Both the position numbers and the translations under genes were made by a program. Positions 26,534 to 34,482 of a DNA stretch of 64,000 nucleotides are shown piece by piece (the stretch's first letter is position 1; every line of letters begins with the position of its first letter). The DNA lies in assembly GCA_016124935.1 (NCBI GenBank), contig WGMS01000004.1, positions 1-64,000 of the forward strand, read 5' to 3'. A model generated the notes under the pieces. It had not been told where the DNA came from and ran no database searches. It was given only the letters and a program-made list of their open reading frames with translations. The stretch comes from a bacterium (GTDB lineage Bacteria > Cyanobacteriota > Vampirovibrionia > Obscuribacterales > Obscuribacteraceae).

Positions 26534-27211
26534 ATGCGAAACGGAACTTCTATTACCCTCTCACTCATCCTGTCCTTTGTGATTGGAGCCTCATCCGGTG
26601 CGGCTTTAGCCCTTGATCCCGGGTCTAATAAAGCAGCGTTAAGTGATTATCAAGTTAACGAGGTTCTAATTTCGGAAGCTGCCAAGGATAGCGAAAAAAC
26701 CAAAGAGAAAGAGAAAAGCAAAGAGACCGCCCCTGACAAGGACAAAGATAAAGATAAGGACAAGAAAGCCGAAGCCGAGGAAGAGGATTTCAAGGAGCCG
26801 GTAATCACCGACGCCATCGATGTGACCACCGACAAACTGGTGGACGCTCCCAAAAATTATATGGGCAAGAACATCAAATTCAAATCCGAGTTCTTCGCCT
26901 TCTCCAACCTGGCTCTCAATTACAAGCCTGCTTTACGCCCCCAGAAAAAATTCATTTCTTTCCTGGTCTACAGACCGAAGAGCAAAGTTCCTTTCTCCGA
27001 GTTGAAGCTTGCCATGAAAATCCCAAAGGAGAAAGACCCGAGAAACAAGATGCTCTCTTCGCTTCAAGATGGTGACACCATAGAAGTGACTGGCAAGGTC
27101 TTCTCCACCGCCCTTGACGAACCCTGGGTCGATGTTTTAAATCTCAAGAAGCTCGCCAGCGCCAAAAAAGACAAAGACAAAGATGGCGAAGACAACGATA
27201 GCGAAAACTAA
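26534..27211 (+). CDS. Exported protein with charged linker and OB-like domain
   Basis: This 225-residue protein has a signal peptide (TLSLILSFVIGASSGAALAL). It is followed by an extremely charged low-complexity linker of Lys, Asp and Glu (about residues 50-85). The C-terminal 130 residues read like a beta-barrel: APKNYMGKNIKFKSEFFAF, KKFISFLVYRP, LQDGDTIEVTGKVFSTALDEPWVDVLNL. The last part, GDTIEVTGKVFS, resembles an OB-fold nucleic-acid or small-ligand binding domain, seen here by pattern only. It is 19 bases upstream of the roadblock gene, so the two are likely an operon. No catalytic motif is found. Confidence 0.75.
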   Translation: MRNGTSITLSLILSFVIGASSGAALALDPGSNKAALSDYQVNEVLISEAAKDSEKTKEKEKSKETAPDKDKDKDKDKKAEAEEEDFKEPVITDAIDVTTDKLVDAPKNYMGKNIKFKSEFFAFSNLALNYKPALRPQKKFISFLVYRPKSKVPFSELKLAMKIPKEKDPRNKMLSSLQDGDTIEVTGKVFSTALDEPWVDVLNLKKLASAKKDKDKDGEDNDSEN

Positions 27212-27230
27212 GGTAAGGAGCAAAGGATAA

Positions 27231-27599
27231 ATGTCAGAAGTCAATGATCAGGTCCGTCAGCTGGTTGCTTCTCTCAACGGCAAACACGGCATTCTCGGAT
27301 GCCTGCTCGTCGGCAGGGACGGAACCGTGATCTGCTCTTCTTTGCCTCAACAAATAGAAGTAGCCACAATCGGCTCCCTCAGCGCCACCCTTTTCTCCAA
27401 CAACGATGTTTCCATCCAGCGCATGAATCGCGGTAATCTCGTCCAGATGACCCTTTTAACCGACCAGGGCATTCTGCACTTCATCGAGACCGCCGGACAC
27501 TACCTGGTGGTGCTTACCGCAAGGGGTCAAAGAATCAACCTGGAAGGCTTGATCAAATCGGTGGATGAACAGGGCAAATCCCTGGCTGACGTACTCTAG
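27231..27599 (+). CDS. Roadblock/LC7 domain protein
   Basis: This 122-residue protein consists of one roadblock/LC7 fold: QVRQLVASLNGKHGILGCLLVGRDGTVICSS, then ATIGSLSATLFSNNDVSIQ and LLTDQGILHFIETAGHYLVVLTA. In bacteria these proteins (MglB type) bind and activate small Ras-like GTPases, or form dimers that anchor other proteins. No GTPase gene is adjacent. The gene follows the exported OB-like protein by 19 bases, with a GGTAAGGAG site before ATG. It converges with uppS only three bases away. A role in polarity or surface organisation is inference. Confidence 0.88.
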   Translation: MSEVNDQVRQLVASLNGKHGILGCLLVGRDGTVICSSLPQQIEVATIGSLSATLFSNNDVSIQRMNRGNLVQMTLLTDQGILHFIETAGHYLVVLTARGQRINLEGLIKSVDEQGKSLADVL

Positions 27600-27602
27600 T
27601 CT

Positions 27603-28355
27603 CTAATCTCCGCCGTAGCGGCGATTACGATGGCTGAACTCGCTCACGGCGAGGTCGAAATCCTCTGGCTTGAAATCGGGCCAGAGGGTCGATGTAACAT
27701 AGAACTCTGTATAGGCGGACTGCCAGAGCAGATAGTTCGATAGACGCATCTCTCCGCCGGTACGAATAAGAAGCTCCGGGTCGGGAAGATCGGCGGTGTA
27801 TAGATAACGGCTCAGCATGTTTTCGTCGATAGACTCGGGATCGAGAAGCCCTCGCTTTACATCCATGGCGATAGCCCGGGCAGCCTGGGTAAGCTCCAGC
27901 CTCGAACCATAGTTAATAGCCACCTGAAGGCTGAGCCCGGTGTTCTCGCGGCTCTTCTCCATGGTCTCCAGCATGGAGTTCTTCAACTTGGCAGGCATTC
28001 TCTCCAGATCGCCTATAAAACGCAGACGAACTTTGTTCTCCGCCAGTTCGGCAAACTCATCATCGAGAACATCGGAGAAAAGCTTAAGCAGATAACTGAC
28101 TTCTTCTTCTTTACGCTGCCAGTTCTCGCTGGAGAAGGCATAAACGGTCAGATACTTGAGGGCGCGCTCTCCGACATAGCGCACCAGTCGCTTGAGACTC
28201 TTGACGCCGGCCTGATGACCGGCAGCCCGGGGCAGAAGCCTCTCCCTGGCCCAGCGTCGGTTGCCGTCCATGATGATAGCCACATGATCGAGAGGCAGAG
28301 CTTCTGCTCCTTCTTCGAACTGTTTGCTAGCGCCTCGTTTTACCAAATTATTCAA
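27603..28355 (-). CDS. uppS: Isoprenyl (undecaprenyl) diphosphate synthase
   Basis: This cis-prenyltransferase builds the polyprenyl carrier lipid needed for peptidoglycan and other envelope polymers. The 250-residue protein has the catalytic aspartate Asp30 in VAIIMDGNRRWARER. SSENWQRK (substrate-binding) and LLIRTGGEMRLSNYLLWQSAYTEFY follow, all diagnostic for UppS. Length is normal. No cdsA or dxr gene follows it, unlike in many genomes. The gene converges with the roadblock gene with three bases between. Confidence 0.95.
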   Translation of the reverse strand: MNNLVKRGASKQFEEGAEALPLDHVAIIMDGNRRWARERLLPRAAGHQAGVKSLKRLVRYVGERALKYLTVYAFSSENWQRKEEEVSYLLKLFSDVLDDEFAELAENKVRLRFIGDLERMPAKLKNSMLETMEKSRENTGLSLQVAINYGSRLELTQAARAIAMDVKRGLLDPESIDENMLSRYLYTADLPDPELLIRTGGEMRLSNYLLWQSAYTEFYVTSTLWPDFKPEDFDLAVSEFSHRNRRYGGD

Positions 28356-28537
28356 GTGGCTTTTCTGTCTCGAAAGATACTGGATTCGCTAAATTCTACC
28401 CTGTCAGGAGCTTTAATTAGGAACTCGAATAACGATGCTGACAAAATCATTACTTAAATGGATCGAGCTTCTGAACTTTATTTAAGCTCTTCTCAGTCGG
28501 AAGAGTTCCCGGTTCTAGAATAGAATCCTACCTAACC

Positions 28538-29020
28538 ATGTTGATACGACCCACTTATTATATCGATGGAGACATCACCACTCTCGATCAAGAGATGCTG
28601 CTCGAAGCCGGGATCAAAGGGCTGATTCTAGATCTGGACAGCACTCTTATGGCACCAAAAACGGGGTCACTGGATGCCGAGGCGGACAGATGGCTAACCA
28701 GGGCCCGAGGGGCTTTTAAAATGGTGATTCTATCCAACAACAAACGCCGCGAATATCTCGAAGCGGTGGAGAAGAAGCTCGATCTATTTATCATAGGTCA
28801 CGCCGCCAAGCCCTTTGCCTCAGGATTCGAAAAGGCCCTGGAGCATTTAAATTTAACAAAAGAGGAAGTGGCGGCGGTGGGTGATAGAGCCCTGACGGAC
28901 ATCCTTGGCGGGCAGCTGTTTAATATACGCACCATATTGGTAATGCCCCTGAAAAGCATCAAAGAGCCGGCATGGAAGACATGCTTGCGCGACATAGAAC
29001 GCAGTCTGGCCCGTCGTTGA
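28538..29020 (+). CDS. YqeG-family HAD phosphatase
   Basis: This 160-residue HAD hydrolase of subclass IIIA belongs to the YqeG group. The nucleophile aspartate is Asp32 and the acid/base Asp34 in LILDLDSTLM. Motif II is the serine in VILSNNK. Motif III and IV residues are in AAKPFASGF and AAVGDRALTDILGG. YqeG proteins act on phosphatidylglycerophosphate in some bacteria (PGP phosphatase) or as other phosphatases. Because PGP phosphatase activity is proven for relatives in some cyanobacteria and chloroplasts, that role is plausible but not shown. The start ATG lies after a weak purine stretch. Confidence 0.88.
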   Translation: MLIRPTYYIDGDITTLDQEMLLEAGIKGLILDLDSTLMAPKTGSLDAEADRWLTRARGAFKMVILSNNKRREYLEAVEKKLDLFIIGHAAKPFASGFEKALEHLNLTKEEVAAVGDRALTDILGGQLFNIRTILVMPLKSIKEPAWKTCLRDIERSLARR

Positions 29021-29155
29021 CGGGCTCTCGACATAGAGCAAAGATAATCTCCTGCTTCTTGCAAATAGGATCCTATTTAAGTAAGGTTAGCTTTAGCCTG
29101 GACTTTCCATGCTTTCTTATGAATTGACCGTGTCGCTGGACTGGAGAAGGGAAAA

Positions 29156-30706
29156 TTGCTGAAAAAACTGCTGGCAGTCCCTCTTTCCCTGACAGTCGTA
29201 TATTCTTTCGCTATGGCGAACATAGCAGTCTCGCCGGTATGGGCTAGTGCCGGCCATGGTGCCTCTTCAAAAGATGAAGCAGCCGAAACTTCTTTCGAAA
29301 AGGCGATGGCGCTGAAGAAAGAAGGCAACACCGGCGGTGCGCTACTTGAGCTGATCAAAGTAGTAAATACCAATCCTCAGATGGTGGAAGCTTATTACCA
29401 GCAAGCGCTTATCTTCAAAGAACAGAACCTCTTGAAGCTGGCCGCCTCCCGACTGGAGCAGGCGATTGCTATCGACCCAGAATTCAAAAAGGGTAGAGTG
29501 CTGCTCGCCACCATAGCAATCGAGCAGGGTGATGTGGGCGAGGCCTTCAAACAGCTGGGCAAGAGCCTGGAGAAAAAAGCAGAAGAGACTCCAGACACCA
29601 AAGACAATACCACTATACTGCAGCAGATTCACAGCGGTCTTCCACCGGCGAACACAAAAAAAACGCCGATAGCCTCAATAGACAGTATAAATTCGAAAGA
29701 TTCCAAGAAAATCAAGAAAGAGAAACCGGTCAGCCGCAAAAGAATCCGGTCGATCATCGCAAGGCGCTACAAACGCTTCGATAAAGTCTATCGCAATCCA
29801 CGCCGCAACAAACCCTGGTACGCTCGCTATACCCGCATGCTGACCTGGGCCTCCCCCTTCAAGTTCAATCGAGACAAAAACAGCGGCAACGACCAGACAG
29901 CCCTGCTCGAAAAGGACCCTCACGAAAACGATCTGAGCAATCGCAACACGGAAAATCACCGCCTTCCTGAAGTCGAAGAGCTTACAGCCCGGGCGGACAG
30001 CCTGGAGCAACCGACTTATAAAAGCCCTCGCTCTAAAAAAGAGGAGAAGGCCCTCGACACTATTCTGGGCAGCGCCCGGGTATCTGGAACCGATCTGGTG
30101 GCACCGGCTCTGGGCCTGGCCGATATTCTGGCGCCGGAAAACAAACTGAAAGAGAACGAAGAAACCAGAGAAGAAAGCAGGAAAGACAGGGCTATAGCAA
30201 CCGAGCCCTCGGAGCCAAAGAAGACAAAACTATTGGCGCAGGAGCCTGTCTCCGAACCGGAGAAGAAGCCTTTCGTTCCCCCGATTCAAGACAAGTGGAC
30301 GGAAAAACTTACCCTGCTGAACAAAAACGGCACCGGCTCTTTGAAAAGAGGAGAAGCCTTCATGTTCTCAGAAGATACCGGAGAAGCTGTGCTCTTCCTT
30401 TCTGACGGCAGCAAAATTCGGCGTATCATCGCACCGAAGCAGAGCGCCGAGCAGATAGTCAAACTGAGACGACCGGATGTAATGGTGCCCAAAGAGCTTC
30501 TCTACGACACTTCGCTGCTCGGCAAAGTGGTCAATAGAACAACTCCAAAATCCTCATTTAGGACTTCGAGTCCTAAATCAAACGTCAATTCCAGTCCTAT
30601 ATTGGACAATAATCCAAACGAGACTCCACCGACCTTTCATATGGAGAAGCTGATGGATGACTCAAGAACTTTTATCGGAGTGATCCGCGACGCCCTGCGC
30701 CTCTAA
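29156..30706 (+). CDS. Exported TPR protein with long disordered region
   Basis: This 516-residue protein starts at TTG 29156, set by GGAGAAGG six bases before. A signal peptide (LLAVPLSLTVVYSFAMANIAV) precedes three TPRs at about residues 40-160 (GALLELIKVVNTNPQMVEAYYQQAL; AASRLEQAIAIDPEF; GEAFKQLGKSLEKK). The next 250 residues are very rich in Lys, Glu, Arg and Pro and look disordered. A final compact segment (TLLNKNGTGSLKRGEAFMF...DGSKIRRI) may be a small beta domain. The 3' end overlaps the convergent hydrolase gene by 45 bases. It may be a surface or periplasmic scaffold. Confidence 0.8.
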   Translation: MLKKLLAVPLSLTVVYSFAMANIAVSPVWASAGHGASSKDEAAETSFEKAMALKKEGNTGGALLELIKVVNTNPQMVEAYYQQALIFKEQNLLKLAASRLEQAIAIDPEFKKGRVLLATIAIEQGDVGEAFKQLGKSLEKKAEETPDTKDNTTILQQIHSGLPPANTKKTPIASIDSINSKDSKKIKKEKPVSRKRIRSIIARRYKRFDKVYRNPRRNKPWYARYTRMLTWASPFKFNRDKNSGNDQTALLEKDPHENDLSNRNTENHRLPEVEELTARADSLEQPTYKSPRSKKEEKALDTILGSARVSGTDLVAPALGLADILAPENKLKENEETREESRKDRAIATEPSEPKKTKLLAQEPVSEPEKKPFVPPIQDKWTEKLTLLNKNGTGSLKRGEAFMFSEDTGEAVLFLSDGSKIRRIIAPKQSAEQIVKLRRPDVMVPKELLYDTSLLGKVVNRTTPKSSFRTSSPKSNVNSSPILDNNPNETPPTFHMEKLMDDSRTFIGVIRDALRL

Positions 30707-31444
30707 ATCTGAATCTATATGCTCAAAGATCCAGTTATTGAACGAAACCTGGTTGTAGTCCATGAAATTGTGACCGCCCAGGTCATAGACCTTTAAGGTC
30801 GATTGGGGAATGGAGCGATGGATCTCTTGCACATACTGAAATGGTGCCACCGGATCGAACCGTCCGGCAGATAGATGCACAGGACACTTAACCTCTATCG
30901 AAGGACTGACCAGATCAAGTTCGGCGAAATTATCGACAATCTGATTGAGACTATGCAGATCCGTATCGAGCAGAGCCTTGTGCCTCCAGGAAAGCGCTTT
31001 CTCAATAGGTAGATTTTTCATGGTCTGAAAAGGCCCAGATAGAAAGACCTTGAAGAGCTTGCTCACCGGTTTGTAGACCCTACCGGGCAGTGCAGCCAGG
31101 AAAATCCTGCGGGTCATATGAGGGCTTTCCATGGCCAGCTTCAAACTGATGATCGCCCCTAGAGAATGACCGATGAAAATCGCCGGATACTGCACATCGA
31201 CAACCTCGAGACTTTCGAGAATATCGCCGATATGAGCTTCGATATCGGTGGCTTCATAAAGTTCACCGGTTTTTCCATGACCGCGAAGGTCAGGAGTCAG
31301 GCAGCGGTGCCCACGGTTGACCAGGTTGCCCACCTGGGAAGACCACATACCGGCGTGGGAACCGGTGCCATGGATGAGCACCACATCAGGTTTCTGCCGC
31401 GAACGCGGCTGGGCTCCACCCTGAATATCAATGGACAGTTTCAA
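30662..31444 (-). CDS. Alpha/beta hydrolase
   Basis: This 260-residue cytoplasmic hydrolase has the alpha/beta fold: oxyanion loop LIHGTGSHAGMW, nucleophile elbow GHSLGA with Ser94, the aspartate in AGRFDPVAPF and the histidine in GGHNFMDY. The triad is intact. The fold covers esterases, haloperoxidase-like and lipid-remodelling enzymes, and the substrate is unknown. It is 54 bases downstream of the MGDG-type glycosyltransferase on the same strand, so a role in glycolipid or lipid turnover is plausible but inferred. Its 3' end is inside the opposite-strand TPR gene. Confidence 0.88.
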   Translation of the reverse strand: MKLSIDIQGGAQPRSRQKPDVVLIHGTGSHAGMWSSQVGNLVNRGHRCLTPDLRGHGKTGELYEATDIEAHIGDILESLEVVDVQYPAIFIGHSLGAIISLKLAMESPHMTRRIFLAALPGRVYKPVSKLFKVFLSGPFQTMKNLPIEKALSWRHKALLDTDLHSLNQIVDNFAELDLVSPSIEVKCPVHLSAGRFDPVAPFQYVQEIHRSIPQSTLKVYDLGGHNFMDYNQVSFNNWIFEHIDSDLEAQGVADHSDKSS

Positions 31445-31498
31445 ACCGGAATCGCACCTCCTGGTTGCGCCTACCCATTTACTACTATATTACGAAAT

Positions 31499-32701
31499 TC
31501 AGATCTGACCAGAATTAAACTGGATCAATTTATCGAGTTGCGGCTGCATCTTATAGCCAGCCAGCTCGAGGATGGCTGTGGAAATATCATAGACCGCATC
31601 AACTCTGTTGAGACTGCAGAAATCAGGCAGCTCGAGTCGCTTTCTATCCATCTCTTGAACAATAGTGACAATGTCTTCGGGCTTTTTAACCGGCTTGGCC
31701 AGCTTATTGTTGCAAAGTAAATTGACCGTGCCTTCTTCCTGGGGCATCGGTGGCGTGATCACATCGATAGCCATGGGTAATCGCCTGGCTACGGATTCGA
31801 AGGTGGTCAACCCACCAGCCTTGGTGACCATCAGATCCACCGCCGACATAAGATCGGCCATGCGGTCATGAAAAGGTAAGACCGCCGTCGGAATGGGAGA
31901 AAGCACCGACTCTTTCTTTATCCGCTCATACAAGGCTATGTTGTGACCACAGATAAATACGACCTGAATCTCAGAGGCGACAGCCTCGAGGGCCTTGTAA
32001 ATGGGCAGCATGTTGCCACCACCGGCCCAGCCGGCGTTGATACAGATAGTTTTTTTATCGATCGGATCGAGTCCCAGATGTTTTTTGAAATCCGCCGGAG
32101 GACAGACCGAAGGTTTGAGAAAATCCGGATGAACGGGCATACCGGTGACCTTGATTTTCTCAGGCTCGATCCCCCAATAGAGGAGCCGATCACGACCCAG
32201 AGCGTTGGGAACCAGAGTCAAATCGACATCGGGACAAGCCCAACCTCGCCAGAAATCGCCATTGGGATCGGTCACCACCGTCACCAGTTTGGTCTTCTCT
32301 TTGCGCTCCATTTCGGTGAGCGCTTTGGCCAGATAGTGATTGCTCATGGGATGGATAGAGACGATAACATCAGCATCCAGCTCATCGAGAAGCTCAAAAA
32401 GATAGGGTCTCGCCAGACGATAACCGACCTCAGAATCATTGGGTTTGAAGTTCTCTATTGCCCAGTAGTAGTACTTCATTCCCGCTTGACAATGCCGCAG
32501 CAGGAAATTATACATGTCGACAAAATATCTGTTAAGCGGATGACTCTTTTCAACGATATTTTCACAGAGAATTTCGGGTCTCTCCACCCCTTCCTCAATC
32601 TGCGCCGAAAGATCAGCCAGACCCTGGCTGATCGCCAGAGCAGCGCTTCGATGGCCGCCTCCGGTATCGGAGAAAAAGAGACAAATTGAGGTACTGGGCA
32701 T
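31499..32701 (-). CDS. Glycosyltransferase of MGDG-synthase type
   Basis: This 400-residue GT28/GT-B enzyme resembles monogalactosyl- and monoglucosyl-diacylglycerol synthases. The N-terminal acceptor domain opens with FFSDTGGGHRSAA, the diagnostic GGGH motif. The C-terminal donor domain has AGWAGGGNMLPIYKAL and the sugar-nucleotide binding KAGGLTTFESVARRLP motif. Such enzymes add galactose or glucose to diacylglycerol at the membrane. UgtP-like diglucosyl and MurG-like activities are the alternatives, but the order of motifs favours MGDG_synth. A hydrolase gene follows on the same strand. Because cyanobacterial thylakoid galactolipid synthesis uses another enzyme, this one is of evolutionary interest. 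Confidence 0.85.
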   Translation of the reverse strand: MPSTSICLFFSDTGGGHRSAALAISQGLADLSAQIEEGVERPEILCENIVEKSHPLNRYFVDMYNFLLRHCQAGMKYYYWAIENFKPNDSEVGYRLARPYLFELLDELDADVIVSIHPMSNHYLAKALTEMERKEKTKLVTVVTDPNGDFWRGWACPDVDLTLVPNALGRDRLLYWGIEPEKIKVTGMPVHPDFLKPSVCPPADFKKHLGLDPIDKKTICINAGWAGGGNMLPIYKALEAVASEIQVVFICGHNIALYERIKKESVLSPIPTAVLPFHDRMADLMSAVDLMVTKAGGLTTFESVARRLPMAIDVITPPMPQEEGTVNLLCNNKLAKPVKKPEDIVTIVQEMDRKRLELPDFCSLNRVDAVYDISTAILELAGYKMQPQLDKLIQFNSGQI

Positions 32702-32812
32702 GGCCTTATGTTGAATTACTAATTAAAAGGCAGTCTAAAATTCTTGAGAATCTGCTAGTCTGTGGGGACTTGTCATCTAAAATAAGAGCATTAAGCGCGA
32801 GAGACCTCGATA

Positions 32813-34243
32813 ATGTACCATTATTTCAAGAGTTCCGCCATTTACAGCCTGGTTGTCCTGGTCGCAGGGCTAGTTTTTTGCGCGCCAGGCCAGGCTGAAC
32901 CTTCTCGCTTGACCACTGCCCAGGACTGCCAGAAACAGGACCTGGCTTTTGTTTCCAAGACTTTCAGCAACATCCCGCCCCGTCGAGAGCTGAAGAAGTC
33001 GCCTGCGACAGTTGAACTCTATGAATTCGATGAAAGCCCCAGAGGGAACCGATCTCCATTTCTTATGGTGCACGGACTGCGTGGCGAACATTATCCTTAC
33101 TTCAGGTGGCAAAAGGTTGCAAATCATCTGAGCGCCGACAAGAAGTTCAACAGCAATTTCAAAATCTATTTTGCCCGCTATCCCACCGGTAAACGCATGG
33201 AAGAAACCGTTCCCCTTTTTCGCAAAGCGGTGGACCGGCTCTACAACGCCTGTAATCAACGCCAAATTTCGATAATGGCGCTCTCTATAGGCGGCAACCT
33301 GGTCTATGAGTCCCTTACCGATGAAGAGACAGCCGACAAAGTTCGAGTGTTGATGACCCTGGGCACCCCCTTCCATGGCTCGCCTCTGTTCTCTATGGAC
33401 TGGATGCAGTACAGTGTCTACAAAAGACTGGCATGGCCCCTCAGCAGAATAGACCACAGCCTCTCATTACGGCTCTATTTCAGCCGCAACGAAAATCTTT
33501 TAGCCGACTTCGGCTGGGATGATTATGACCGGGCCATCCCCACCATCGGCAAGTTTCGCTCGAGATTGCCGCTAGGTCCTAAAGGAAATCTTGTTCAAGA
33601 CACTGTCACGAACGAACGTCTGCGGGCTATCCATGAAGAGAATCCGCATCTGAAGAAAAAAATCATCGCTTATAGCGGATATTTGAAAAATCCTTATCTA
33701 GAGTCCAAAACAGCACGCTTCATCGAATCGACCGCCATGTATCCGGTCACTTTGTTCTGGGTGAGATTCCCGGCTCATCTTGCCAGAGAGCATCCGGTCC
33801 TCAGAGTGCTTAATCGGGATATCGCCTCGATAGATGTCTGCAAATCAAAAAAAGAAAACATCAAAAGCCCCTATCTCTATGCCCTCAATGACGGCATTAC
33901 ACCGGTGTCGAGCGCCCTCTTCCTATCTGCGCCATCACAGAAAGACGACCAGCAAAAGAAACTGGACAGCTATCTCACCGATGAAAAGCAGATTGCAGAG
34001 CTGCGTCCTCTGGTTGATGTGAAATTGGGTAGAGTGTTCTCTAATATAGATCACCTGACTTTTATAGACGACTTCAGACCGCTTTCCATATCAGAGAAGG
34101 TAAAAGACGCCCTCTCTCCCAACGAGCCGAGCAAGGGCATCTTCGACTGGATTCTATCCGACGTGATCTCCACCGCCAATCTCAGCCCCCATATTGCCGA
34201 AGACAAATCGGTGAAGGGCGAGATTCAAGAGAGCAAAAACTGA
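32813..34243 (+). CDS. Exported alpha/beta hydrolase (lipase-like)
   Basis: This 476-residue protein has a signal peptide (AIYSLVVLVAGLVFCAPGQA). The mature part is an alpha/beta hydrolase: FLMVHGLRGEHYPYFRW (oxyanion region), then the nucleophile elbow MALSIGGNLV, where GxSxG has become AxSxG. A long insertion follows, and a C-terminal HLTFIDDF gives the likely catalytic histidine. The first glycine replaced by alanine also occurs in some true lipases, so activity is likely retained. Substrates are unknown; triglycerides, phospholipids or polyester are possible. The stop codon is 11 bases before the aspS leader promoter. Confidence 0.8.
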   Translation: MYHYFKSSAIYSLVVLVAGLVFCAPGQAEPSRLTTAQDCQKQDLAFVSKTFSNIPPRRELKKSPATVELYEFDESPRGNRSPFLMVHGLRGEHYPYFRWQKVANHLSADKKFNSNFKIYFARYPTGKRMEETVPLFRKAVDRLYNACNQRQISIMALSIGGNLVYESLTDEETADKVRVLMTLGTPFHGSPLFSMDWMQYSVYKRLAWPLSRIDHSLSLRLYFSRNENLLADFGWDDYDRAIPTIGKFRSRLPLGPKGNLVQDTVTNERLRAIHEENPHLKKKIIAYSGYLKNPYLESKTARFIESTAMYPVTLFWVRFPAHLAREHPVLRVLNRDIASIDVCKSKKENIKSPYLYALNDGITPVSSALFLSAPSQKDDQQKKLDSYLTDEKQIAELRPLVDVKLGRVFSNIDHLTFIDDFRPLSISEKVKDALSPNEPSKGIFDWILSDVISTANLSPHIAEDKSVKGEIQESKN

Positions 34244-34254
34244 TTTACATGTGG

Positions 34255-34284
34255 TTGACAATATCCAAGGTTCGGATCTACGAT
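34255..34284 (+). promoter_or_regulatory. Promoter of the aspS leader transcript
   Basis: A perfect -35 TTGACA (34255-34260) is followed after 18 bases by TACGAT (34279-34284), a four-of-six match to TATAAT. Transcription would start near 34291, just before the leader ORF. The site lies directly after the lipase stop, making aspS independent of it. Confidence 0.6.
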
Positions 34285-34326
34285 CCCAGATCTCGAATCC
34301 CGTTACCTGTTGATTGTTATTCGGTC

Positions 34327-34410
34327 GTGACCAACTACATCATCAATAACAATAATAATAACGACAATGATAATCGCAGCTCGCGGTTGTCGGATTCGTT
34401 GCGAAATTAA
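34327..34410 (+). CDS. Asn/Asp-rich leader peptide of the aspS attenuator
   Basis: A 27-codon ORF (GTG start, TAA stop) encodes TNYIINNNNNNDNDNRSS and then a short tail. Ten consecutive codons contain eight Asn and two Asp. The frame stays open back to an ATG at 34249, but the promoter would exclude that start. No Shine-Dalgarno sequence is evident, so the exact start is uncertain. The Asn codons lie over RNA segment 1 of the attenuator. By analogy with trp and his leaders, the peptide itself has no function; its translation rate is the signal. It was too short for the ORF track. Confidence 0.7.
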   Translation: MTNYIINNNNNNDNDNRSSRLSDSLRN

Positions 34411-34447
34411 CAAGTAGAAATTTCAAAACCAAAGAATCGACAACCGC
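34362..34447 (+). promoter_or_regulatory. Attenuator: 1:2 hairpin and 2:3 antiterminator
   Basis: Segment 1 (CGACAA and CGC, 34362-34377) can pair with segment 2 (GCG and TTGTCG, 34383-34392). Alternatively, segment 2 extended (GCGGTTGTCGGATTC, 34383-34397) pairs with segment 3 (GAATCGACAACCGC, 34434-34447) over 14 base pairs with one bulged G. Segment 3 shares bases with the left arm of the terminator, so 2:3 and 3:4 exclude each other. Confidence 0.75.
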
Positions 34448-34468
34448 AACAAAAGTTGCGGTTTTTTT
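34442..34468 (+). terminator. Intrinsic terminator (3:4) in the aspS leader
   Basis: AACCGCAAC and GTTGCGGTT form nine base pairs with an AAAA loop, followed by a T-run (seven consecutive Ts at 34462-34468, the first two also in the stem). It lies just before the aspS ribosome site and would stop transcription unless the 2:3 antiterminator forms. Confidence 0.92.
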
Positions 34469-34482
34469 GTGCTGGAGGCACC

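Noticed and set aside
29008-29026. GGCCCGTC/GACGGGCT hairpin at the yqeG stop
   Set aside because: Eight pairs but no T-run and partly coding; not enough to call a terminator.
34249-34326. Upstream extension of the aspS leader ORF from ATG 34249
   Set aside because: The likely promoter (34255-34284) lies inside it, so this start would not be in the transcript. The shorter GTG start is preferred.
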